Assembly (NCBI RefSeq): GCF_042186555.1
Contig: NC_133326.1
Coordinates: forward strand, 591,635,790 to 591,699,789
Source: Aquarana catesbeiana
Lineage: Eukaryota; Chordata; Amphibia; Anura; Ranidae
Direction of reading: 5' to 3'
DNA: 64,000 bases
Translations under genes and position numbers: made by a program
Notes under the pieces: model-generated
What the model was told of the DNA's origin: nothing
Database searches by the model: none
The model's input: the letters and a program-made list of their open reading frames with translations, nothing else
Part shown: positions 32,105 to 40,784 of the stretch, piece by piece
Layout of the letters: each line of letters begins with the position of its first letter
Numbering within the stretch: the stretch's first letter is position 1

Positions 32105-32778
32105 TCAGCCTCCTTGGGGTTGTGCCGCCTCACCTTCAGTTTCCTCCTCTGCTCTATCTGGCACCCAAGTTGCATCAGTGACCTCAACATCATCATCATC
32201 ATCTCCATCTACTCCATCTTCATCATTATCACTGGGGACAACTTGGCAATATGCTGTGGCTTGGGTAACATGAATGCTAATTTGTCTATCAGTGTTCATT
32301 TGTCTCTTTAGGCTCATGTTCCTGTCATTCTCAACCTCAGAACCAACATCTGAATCCAGTAATGCCTGGGCATCATCAAGGAGCAAGTGGCTGACGCTAT
32401 GGTCATATAACTGAGCTGACTACTCAATGACTGATGTTGGGGCTATGGCAGGAATAGATGTGGACAAGGAGGCAGGTTTATCCACTCTGGCAACTGCAGG
32501 GGACTGCACACTTGCCTCTGCTTGCATGACAGAGGATGATGAGGATGAGGAAGGTTTAGTTAGCCAGTCCACCACCTCCTCTGCATGCTGTGGCTGGAAA
32601 ACTCACCAAACTCACTAAACAGAGGAAGTGATGCCCTGTCTGAGGACTGACCCCCACGTCCACCTTTACCTGTGGACACATTTGTTGCTGGCCCCCTTAC
32701 AGTGCCAAGGGAACGTCTGCCTCTCCTTGTTGTCCTCCCAGACATTATTGGGAAGGAGGGGGCGGTGCTTATAAGCAA
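32105..32778 (-). pseudogene. hAT-family transposase N-terminal region, copy 2 (frameshifted)
   Basis: Minus strand from about 32740 (MSGRTTRRGRRSLG) through GGQSSDRASLPLFSEF, a frameshift, then the VVDW region, continuing to LLLDDAQALLDSDVGSEVEN and a very acidic stretch (DNDEDGVDGDDDDDVEV), ending near 32105. Homologous to 23979-24326 but extends farther. The basic N-terminus followed by Ser-rich and acidic segments fits the disordered N-terminus of a transposase. No BED finger or catalytic residues are present in what survives, so the family assignment rests on the element's ends. Confidence 0.6.
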
Positions 32779-32894
32779 ATGTAAAGAAGAAGTTGAAATC
32801 TGTACGTAGATGCACTTTAATCATTGTAAAAAGGTGTTTGGTATACTTTAATTTCAGTACTACACAGACACACTCCATGGATACACTATAATAT

Positions 32895-33120
32895 ACTGCA
32901 ATATAATGCGCCAAATGTACAGTGACGCACAGAACTATATGGCGTTAAACTGGCAGTAACGCACACAGAACTATATGGCATTAAACTGGCAGTACCACAC
33001 ACAGAACTATATGGCGTTAAACTGGCATTAACGCACACAGAACTATATGGCGTTAAACTGGCAGTAACCCACACAAAGGTAAATGGCGTTAAACTGGCAG
33101 TAACGCCATCAAATAGACGG
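32895..33120. repeat. 36-bp tandem array (about 6 units)
   Basis: Units of the form ggcgttaaactggcagtaac plus gcacacagaactatat. Same family and same position relative to the coding frame as the array at 24430-25770, but much shorter, showing strong copy-number change between element copies. Confidence 0.85.
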
Positions 33121-33617
33121 TGTTCAACTGTCACTACACTGACGCTATGTAAACTGTCCCTACTCTAGCTATACACTAATGTAAAGATTACTGACACGGT
33201 CTCACTACACTACACTGAAACTATCTGAGCTGTCCCTACTCTACACTAATGTATGTAGGAATGACACGGTCTTACTACAGTGAAACTATCTGAGCTGTCC
33301 CTACTCTAGCTGCACACTATGCAAAGCTGAATGATGGTCCTCCTCACTACACTCACACTATCCCTAGACTGACACTAAACTAATATTCTACACTGACAAT
33401 TGAAGAAAAATAGGACAGTATAGCACACTAATTAACTAATAACACTGAACAGAGCCCTGTTCTATCTCTCTCCACACCAAAATCACACTGAAAATGGTTG
33501 CCATTGAAAGAATACCTTTATACAGTGGGGCGGGTTTGTTCGGCTGTTCGTCGAATGTCCAAACAGCGAAAGTTCAGCCCGAACTTATGCTCGGGCCAAA
33601 CCATTCGCCCAACCCTA

Positions 33618-35154
33618 CCATACATGCATGGCTCAGAGTTCATTTACTTCTAACTGAACCTAATTTAGCAAACTACCTTCCAGATGCATTAAAATCAAAA
33701 GTATTTGATGTCTTTCAGTTAGTTTTCTTTTTAAAGCAGCTAAAGCCTTAGTAGAAAAGTCATTACAATGCCAGCATTCTGCAGAATTGGACCCTTGGCT
33801 CTGTGAAAGCAGTGGGCTCACTGCAGGGATCTAACACTCCCTTTGACCAAGCAGGGGGGTGTGCTGAACCTGTACAAAGAGATAACTGCTTTCCCACAGC
33901 GAGTATGGGTCCTGCACTGCAGTGTGCTGGCAAGTGATAGATTTTTTTTTATGCAGGCTGGCAGATTAGAAAAAAAAACCTGTAACACTTTGCACATGTT
34001 TTGTTTTATGCATATGGTATCCTAGTTTAACTGAACCAAGCACAAATTAAATTCTCCCCCCTCCCCACTCTTTCGCTGGTCTGCACTCACACACTAGATT
34101 GTAAGGAAGTGTTCCCAGGAACACTTACAAGTGTGTCTTGGCACACTTCCCTGCTAACCAGACCAGCGATCCCCTTTTCACTACACAGTCCTCTATGGAG
34201 AGAACTATGCTTCAACAGCAAACTGTACTGGACCATAAGTGAACCGGACTTAGGACCATCTGTTGCAAATGTTCCAGAGACCTGTACGCTTAGCCGGTCC
34301 CAGGTACTGTGTGGGGCACTTACACTACACAAACAAACTAGGCCAACGTGCTGAACCATGCTTGGGACTTGTTCAGAGTGCTAGTGTGCGTGCATCATAA
34401 TTTAAACTGAAAGTTCAATTGGGCTTTGACTGGATACCTGGTTATGGGCCTCCATTGATTTTAATGAGTTCTTAGCTGTGCCTGTAGGAGTAGGAATACT
34501 GGGACGATCCCCAACAGGAGACTGTGCTGCTAATTTCATTTGGATTAGCCAGAATGAAAAATTGTCAAGCCACATCTCCTACACGGTCTCTCCATTCATA
34601 TAAATTTGTTCACTCCAATAATGCTACATACAGTAAATATTTATGTGACATGTTGCCAATTGGCATGCCTGCAGGTGATCAGATTGTCCTTTCATGTCCA
34701 AGGTCAGATTACGACACTGAAAATTTGATGCTGTGCTTGTTGAGGGGAAATTTAATAAAGCATTTGTGACACTTTTCTAACAATATGGGCCCTTAAAAGA
34801 TCATGCTCAGATTCAAAAAAGCCCTGCTGCCAGTTTTGATAGATTTACTGGAAGATAGATTCAAGTAGTCCTTAATAGCTCAACTTTTTTCAAACTGGCA
34901 CTATGGCTGCACCTAATTCAAAAAAGAATTACCTCCAGTTTGTAGATAATAAAACTGATGGTAATTAAGACCAACTCTAAGTCAGTGTACAGAGACAGGC
35001 AGAGTGCCTGTCTCTGTTTGCTGCGTAGCAGGGTGAAATGCCTGCCACTGCTACCCTTCCCCTCCCTGCCATTTACTGCTTTTAAGTGGACTGTTCCAGG
35101 AAGACCTTTGCCTTAAAATTTAAGTTGAGCCCTGAGTCCATCTAAGCTTGAAGC
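33618..35154. other. No recognised feature
   Basis: Mixed-composition DNA without transposon termini that I recognise. Short open frames have no family resemblance. A weak inverted 'ggaagtgttcccaggaacactt' motif lies near 34106 and is too short to interpret. Confidence 0.4.
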
Positions 35155-35159
35155 ACAGG

Positions 35160-35848
35160 TGTCAGAGAAATAATCAACCTGGCTGTATAGGCCGAATGGG
35201 TTTCCGGAATGAACGCATGTGCAGTAGAACGATGCGGCGCTCGTGCGCTCGTGGCCCAATGACACGACGCGCGTGCGTTCGTATTAGCACACGCTCAATG
35301 TGATGCTCTGGCTGCCTATTTAAAGACACTTAGGTGCTCAGACAGGTTGCTGGTTTGTCTTCAGCTTTCTGTCTGAGTTGTTTCCTGTTTCCTGCCTACT
35401 GAATCACTGCTTGACCCGGATCGTCCCTGACTACTCTGCTCTTCTCCTGGACCCAACCAACAGCTTGTTTATATGGATTCTGCCTTGTTTTCAGTGTTTG
35501 ACCCCCTTGCTTGTGACCCGGATTTACCTGCTATCTCCTGTGCCTGAACTTCTGCTTGTGACCTGGACTTACCTGCTTTCTCCTGTGCTTGACCCTCTGC
35601 CTGTGTCCTGGATCTGCCTGCTAACCTTGTGTTTTATCCTCAGCCTGTTTCAGACCTTCTGAATTGCCAGTTTCTGCACATCTACCTGGACCCTTCAAGG
35701 AGTATTACGCAAGTCCCATCCAACCTGCTGGTAGCCTGTGCCTCTTCATGCCATCCGCTCCCTGTTCCACCTCCAGGGGGCGGACTGCGCTTAGTCACAA
35801 GGCCGAATCGCTCTGGGCATCTCGGCCTCGGTAAGTACTTACCTGACA
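35160..35848 (+). mobile_element. Solo LTR 1 (LTR retrotransposon)
   Basis: Begins TGTCAGAG and ends CCTGACA, with inverted TGTCA/TGACA termini. Flanked by the 5-bp direct repeat ACAGG (35155-35159 and 35849-35853). Length 689 bp. The U3 part is rich in CG-containing 'gcgcgtgcg' blocks; a TATA-like box TATTTAAA is at 35317-35324. Downstream is a C/T-rich region with imperfect tandem 'cctgcttgtgacc'-like units (35500-35630). It closely parallels solo LTR 2 at 52647-53458. Internal genes are absent, as expected after LTR-LTR recombination. A 5-bp TSD fits Gypsy-type elements among others; superfamily not determined. Confidence 0.85.
35317..35324 (+). promoter_or_regulatory. Probable LTR TATA box
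   Basis: TATTTAAA about 157 bp into the LTR, followed by 'gacacttaggtgctcagacaggttg'-type sequence. The equivalent TATATAAA sits at a comparable place in solo LTR 2. Confidence 0.6.
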
Positions 35849-35977
35849 ACAGGTCATCCAGGGGCTGAATTGTAACCCCCCCTTACAAACTGAGGTGCAA
35901 AGTAAAATCACTGTAATGTTCTCAGAAACTATAAGGTGCTCCTGTTTACAATGTTATTTTTATTAAAAGCAGAACTG

Positions 35978-36458
35978 TTAAAGGGATTGTAATGTCAGAA
36001 GGCTTTTTTTATCTTAATGTATTCTATGCATTAAGATAAAAAGCCTTCTGTGTGCAGCAGCCCCCCTCAGCCCCCCTAATACTTACCCGAGCCCCTCTCT
36101 GTCCAGTGATGTCCATGAGTGTGTCGGCCGTATGGGACTCTCCCTCCTGATTGGCCGAAACACAGCAGCAATGCTATTGACTCCCGCTGCTGGCAATCAA
36201 AGTCAGTTAGCCAATCGGGAGAGAGAGGGGGCTCCATGTCTGAATGGTTACAAGGAGCTCCAGCTTGGCTTGGGTGTCCCCATAGCAAGCTGCTTGCTTT
36301 GGGGGTACTCAGCAAGAGGAAAGGGCCAGAAGCACAGAAAAGGGACCTGAGAAGAGGGGGATCTGGGCTGCTCTGTGCAAATCCACTGCAACAGAGCAGG
36401 TAAGTATAACATGTTTGTTATTTTTATAGAAAAAAAATAGACTTTACAATCGTTTTAA
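35978..36458. mobile_element. TTAA-flanked non-autonomous transposon
   Basis: TTAA at 35978-35981 and 36455-36458. The ends are inverted: AGGGATTGTAA at the left and TTTACAATCGTT at the right. Immediately inside the left end, a 24-bp near-perfect hairpin (aaggctttttttatct ... agataaaaagcctt, about 36000-36050) is present. No transposase. TTAA choice suggests piggyBac or Kolobok mobilisation. Confidence 0.75.
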
Positions 36459-36602
36459 GGATTTTTTTCGCATTTTCCTAAATCCTCCATTTAAGGTGTA
36501 CTTATTTGACAGTTTGCATAGCTTTTACCCATATACTGTAGGTGCTGTAAAATGTGCCATACTTAGGGTAACAACTGCACTCATTCTAAAGGGTTTGTAT
36601 AT

Positions 36603-36990
36603 ATGTTGAATGGAAGGGAACACAAGATTGGGGAGTTCATTTCCTGTTCCAACCAAAATGTTATGTATCTATTAGAGTGTCCTTGTGGGTACAAATATGT
36701 GGGTTGTACAACTCGTTCCCTTCAAGATATGCTTAACGAACATATCAGAAATATCCAAAAAGGGTTTAGGGGTCACAGTCTCTTTAAACACTAGTTGAAA
36801 TGACATAATAATGACCCTAGCACTTTAAAATTAATAGGCATTGATCAGTTCTCCCCACAGTGGAGGGCCAGTAATAGCATAAGGGGGGTCTTAAGTCTTG
36901 CGACCCACTGGATATACAATTTAAAAACCTACAGTCCATTCAGTCTCAGTGTCAATTGGGACAATAATTGTCTTATCATAACAGCCAGAG
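36603..36990 (+). pseudogene. PLE GIY-YIG endonuclease domain (C-terminal end of PLE polyprotein)
   Basis: VMYLLECPCGYKYVGCTTR provides the paired Y-L-L and Y-V-G strands of a GIY-YIG nuclease, preceded by a Cys-containing stretch (FISCSNQNV) as in PLEs. Two in-frame stops follow 'SLFKH'. The same frame then gives LKLIGIDQFSPQWRASNS and THWIYNLKTYSPFSL, the conserved C-terminal PLE block with the W-I-Y-N-L motif. The first Met shown is internal, since upstream RT sequence has been lost. The domain nicks target DNA in active elements; here it is inactive. Confidence 0.8.
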
Positions 36991-37602
36991 GGTGCATTTT
37001 TTATTGTCCTGCCTATTTTTTGGTTGTTTCCAAGGTTATTTTTTTTATCCTATTTTTTTTTTTTTATTAGACTTCCACAAAATGGTTGTTGCCATTTAAT
37101 ATTGAATGTAATTAAGTCCAACAAACCATTGTTTGATCTACAGCTAATATCGTAGGATGTTTAAATGGATGTATTGTTCCCTATATGGTTAATGGTTGGC
37201 CTTCCATAACATTGCTGCTGTTACATATTAGTCCATATATTTTCATTAGCATTTATTTACCTTATTATTTTTGTTTTTTTTTACTTCTATGTGGACTGAT
37301 GATTTTTGTGTACATTTTTACTTTTTCATGATGGCCATTGCAAGTTGTTTGTTATGATCATTTATCAATATTTGTCCTCAGTCCTAGGAAAGATGGCGCC
37401 CGGACTTCCTGTGTCATAATTTCTGTCCCTTGGTTATGGGTATGATGACATCCCGTTTTATCATTTCTGCAGCAAGATGGCGGCTGTATCACTTCTTGTT
37501 TTTTTTTATTGTTTTTTTTAAACAATCCCAGCTGAATTTGAACTACCATTAACTAAAAGGTATATAAATGTATAAGGTATGACAGTGGCCTCATTTATTC
37601 TA

Positions 37603-37645
37603 CTCCCTGAACACATCCGTTGTACAGACTAAACGGCGCGTAGGG
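37603..37645 (+). ncRNA. Degenerate hammerhead-like motif of PLE remnant
   Basis: Contains 'CCCUGAACA' at 37605-37613 and 'CUAAACGGCGCGUAGGG' at 37629-37645, in the positions of CUGANGA and GAAAC-GCG-UA of the intact copy at 3590. The core G8 and the G of GAAA are changed, so it is probably inactive. The downstream GCGUAGGG is shared with the intact ribozymes. Confidence 0.5.
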
Positions 37646-37949
37646 TGTTGGCCAATGGCTGATGATGTTACACACTTGCTGTTGTTCTCTGATGTGGTGT
37701 TTTTTGCCTATGAGATGCTTTTATATTTGTGAGTTTATTTGCATTCAATAAATTATGTGCATTTAAGCAATACTACTCTACGGTACTTTGCTCTTTTTCA
37801 TCAATTTATCTCTGTTCTTTGGGTAACCAGTGTAGGGCCCTGGAGACTCTGGTGTCTGAGATATTCTCTTCGGTGGTGCTGGATTGGATGGTTTCTGGGC
37901 TGTTGATCTCTAATAATTTTGAGACCATTACTATTTGGTAAAGGACTGG

Positions 37950-37964
37950 CACATTTGATTTCAA
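37950..37964. repeat. Target-site duplication of the head-to-head element (left)
   Basis: The 15-mer cacatttgatttcaa at 37950-37964 recurs at 42658-42672 and brackets the 4.69 kb palindromic insertion. Confidence 0.88.
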
Positions 37965-37992
37965 CAAATATTGAGTATAGCCTCATGTAGTC
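37965..37992. repeat. 28-bp direct repeat at the end of the minus unit (partner 40750-40777)
   Basis: caaatattgag..cctcatgtagtc occurs identically at 37965-37992 and 40750-40777, 2785 bp apart. This means the minus unit is one full period plus 28 bp, as if copied slightly more than once around a circular or tandem template. Confidence 0.85.
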
Positions 37993-38272
37993 AAAAATAG
38001 CAAATTTGTTTGTACAACCGTACCATCATCCAAATTAATATGCACAAACAGAGAAGAGTGGGAAGAAGGGGACAGTGGCTGATGTTGGCCCGGTAATATT
38101 CCCACCCTGGAAAAGACTGGACTATATCGGTACAGATAGACAGCAATAATAAATAATAAATAAAAAGTTTATTACAAAAAAGAAAAATACATGTTGTACT
38201 TGTTAAAATTGCAATAACAGAGGCTCGGGAATACCCAAGGGACATCTGTAGTTACAGGGTATAGAATGGTCT

Positions 38273-38317
38273 GGTTCTCGACTAGTTTCGCGGTATTACC
38301 GCTTCCTCAGGAGGACC
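38273..38317 (-). ncRNA. Hammerhead ribozyme, minus-strand copy
   Basis: Mirror of the plus-strand copy at 42383-42427, with the same core and stems on the minus strand (CUGAGGA, GCGGU/ACCGC helix II, GAAA, GUC cleavage triplet). Confidence 0.72.
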
Positions 38318-38589
38318 AATCTATGGGACAGATAATAAAAATAATACAACCATAATACATACAAACATTGTAATGCAGCGTGTAAAAACCAACATAACCT
38401 AAGAGGTAAATACAGGAATGGCTTACCCTATATTTGGGTGAATATGTGCGGTACCCAGCCGCCCAAACATAACTCCCCCGCGGCGGACAAGGGGGATTGT
38501 ACGGAATTCCCTGAATGGATAACAAAATAGCAATTTGAGGGGTCTGGTATATCAACTGGTTGGGGGTAGAAAAGATTAGCCATTAGCAT

Positions 38590-38990
38590 AGGAGAGGGAG
38601 GTAAATGAGGGCGGAAAGGAAAGAGGGGAATAAGAAAGGAGAAAGGAAAGGGATAGGAATAAGGGAGGGAAAATGGGGAAGGGGATAAAAGGGGGGGGGG
38701 TTGGGGAGGGGAAGGAGAAGGGAGGGGGAAGAAAAGGAGGGAAAGGGGGAAAAAAAAAAAAAAAAAAGGGCAGGGAAGGAGGGGGAGGGCAAGGCAGGTG
38801 GTGGGGAAGGAGAATGGAGGCTAAAGAGGGGAAGGAAGGGAAGGGGGGACTGGGGGTGGGAGGGGGGGGGAAGACCGATGGAGAGAGTAGGGAAAAAGGA
38901 ATGGGGGGGAGGGGAGAGTAGAGGAGGGGGGAAAAACAAGATGGGGCAAGCAAGGCACAGAAACAAAGAAAAGAAAAGGGGGATAAAGTG
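38590..38990. repeat. Long homopurine tract (arm copy 1)
   Basis: About 400 bp of almost uninterrupted G/A on the plus strand (ggaagg, gggggg and aaaaaaa runs); the mirror copy at 41710-42110 is C/T. Such tracts can form triplex DNA and are prone to replication slippage. Low-complexity reading frames across them (Pro/Ser/Phe or Gly/Lys/Glu) are not genes. Confidence 0.85.
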
Positions 38991-40784
38991 CCCACACCCT
39001 CGCTAGTGATATTGAGGCAAATGGTGTGACTTACCATGGTTGTTAGCCCAAGGGATGATATAAAACCAAGTAATATAAAGGCTTGTTGAAAACGCAAAGT
39101 CAGATGACTCATAGAAAGCAAGAGCACCTACTGTGTCCACCGAGAAGGGGTTCAAAGGGGGTACATGACTGTGGGGGCCCAGCGGTATGAGGGGATGCCC
39201 ACAGGGTAACATGGAATCTGTCAATAAAAGTGTATCACATATAACATGAGATACAGGATAGTATCCATAAGGCGGTATCAGTAATAGATAACGTAAGGTA
39301 AAGGATAGTATCCAAGGTAAAAATTGAGGATAAACATACCCAAAGATGTCCCCGGTGGAACAACGGAGGCGTCCCCTGCATCAAAGCCCCACGTGTACAA
39401 GTCTATGGTAGAGAGAGCCGCACTGCTCACGTCAAAGGGCCCGAGGGCCCATTAAGTGAGCTCCCCAACCCGGAGACGCCCACGACGCCGCCGTCCGGCG
39501 GCGTCTGACGTCGCCATCCGGCGGCGCCTGACGTCGCCGGGTCAGTTTCCCCGCACTGCGCAGGTGCGCAACCAGCGCTACTGCGCAAGCGCGTTCAAGG
39601 CGAGCCCGTGGGCGGAGAGCCCTGGGCTCAACGAGAGCAAGCAGGGGACAAACAGGGCACGTCTTCCCTGCCAGGGGAAACACAAGTCCGCCGCTAAGGG
39701 AGGCAAAGGCAGCCACGAACCGCACCAGGCACCCAGGGATCGCCATAACAATTAAATTAACATTGAACAACAATGAAAGAAGAAATAATAATATGTAAAC
39801 AATTATAGATAACATAGATATGAGTGGCAGTGTAAATGCCACAATAACAATTACGGTGTTTGGTAAACACAGAGGGAATTGACACTCCATAGACGGCTAA
39901 GGTTACAAGGGGAACCCATTAACGGAAGCCATTATGTAAGGTGAAGGGGGTAGTGCACAGGGACAGGTTATGAGTGGGTGGTAAAGAGTGGGAAACCGTA
40001 GCCAGGGATGATCACTGGACTGCGGGTACATTCTGGATGATAGGAGGTGGGTAAGCGGAAAAAATTGAAGAATTGATAAGGTGAAGGGGGTAATGAAGAA
40101 TGTGGAACAGTGAGCTTGGAACAAGTGCACTGTAAGTGAGATGGTGTACTGAATATGAGGAGTAAAGGGGGTGATGTAGTGTGATGATGACCCAAAGGAG
40201 GGAGGTCAAATAAATTCAGTTAGAAGTGAGGGGTATCCCAGAAGTGAAACAATTAGGGGTCTAATGGCAGGGAGGCAGATATCACCATACAATATTGTAC
40301 TCAAAAATTATACAAGGGTAGTTGCAAATGATGCGATACTATAGCAATAAGATCAGGTTGATTATAAGGTTTAACATGGGTAAAGATCAACTGGGGATTA
40401 TAAATGTGGATAACAAAAATAATCACAGTTAGGCCGGAGAGTTTCCGGTCTATAAAACACATGCTCTTAGGTAAAGGCAGTGAGTTAAAGCTGAATAACC
40501 CAACTAATGAAGCATAGTAAGTTGCACCTAAAGTCTAAACTTGATATAATAAGATGGCTAGAAGAGTGGCTGTATGGAAACGGTAAATCTGCCTAATCCG
40601 TGGTGGGAGTGTCCAGGTGTCTGAACCGTGTAGGAGGGGCAACTACCAACGTAATTGATAATAGATACACATGAATGGTAGTAAACTTAAGGGTTAGAGG
40701 CACTCAGGGGAAAGAGAAAGGGGTGTGTTATCCACCCAATGAATATGCACAAATATTGAGTATAGCCTCATGTAGTCCCCTTGG

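Larger units (their letters stand above)
29611..33617 (-). mobile_element. hAT-family element, copy 2 (internally deleted, carries Tc1)
   Basis: The 5' end on the minus strand is at 33617, where the plus strand reads GCCCAACCCTA, a variant of the foldback hAT terminus. A subterminal 'cgggccaaaccattcgcc' block is shared with the element ending at 2485. Inward lie a 36-bp tandem array, the N-terminal coding fragment (32778-32105), a duplicated non-coding block, and then the subterminal blocks typical of the foldback family at 31330-31520 and 29611-29708 (separated by Tc1). It links the foldback MITEs to a longer coding relative. The left terminus is degraded and no TSD was found. Confidence 0.65.
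36540..37800 (+). mobile_element. Penelope-like element, 3' remnant
   Basis: Contains a broken GIY-YIG endonuclease coding segment (36603-36990), then a long AT-rich 3' UTR. A degenerate hammerhead-like motif lies at 37603-37645, and 'ttcaataaattatg' comes near 37744. The gene-to-ribozyme order matches PLEs. The 5' part with the reverse transcriptase is missing. Borders are approximate. Confidence 0.7.
38041..39915 (-). repeat. Inverted-repeat arm (left), 1.87 kb
   Basis: Reverse complement of 40785-42659 with only small differences, chiefly in homopolymer lengths and a few substitutions such as AACG/ATCG near 39628/41071. The axis of symmetry is near 40350. Confidence 0.92.

Noticed and set aside
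32105..32386. Acidic minus-strand frame as a host nuclear protein
   Set aside because: It is within a repeated transposon copy, homologous to 23979-24326 in its flanking frame, and interrupted by frameshifts.
35378..35662. 94-codon Leu/Pro/Cys-rich frame
   Set aside because: Lies in the C/T-rich tandem leader of solo LTR 1; a compositional artefact.
38576..39127. 183-codon open frames on opposite strands (38576-39127 and 41573-42124)
   Set aside because: They are mirror images within the inverted arms and run through a homopyrimidine tract giving Pro/Ser/Phe low complexity. No conserved domain is visible.
39432..39890. 152-codon frames at 39432-39890 (minus) and 40810-41268 (plus) with a hydrophobic N-terminus
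   Set aside because: Identical by inverted duplication and rich in Arg/Ala/Pro from the CG-rich block. The apparent membrane segment comes from T-rich sequence. No evidence of selection.
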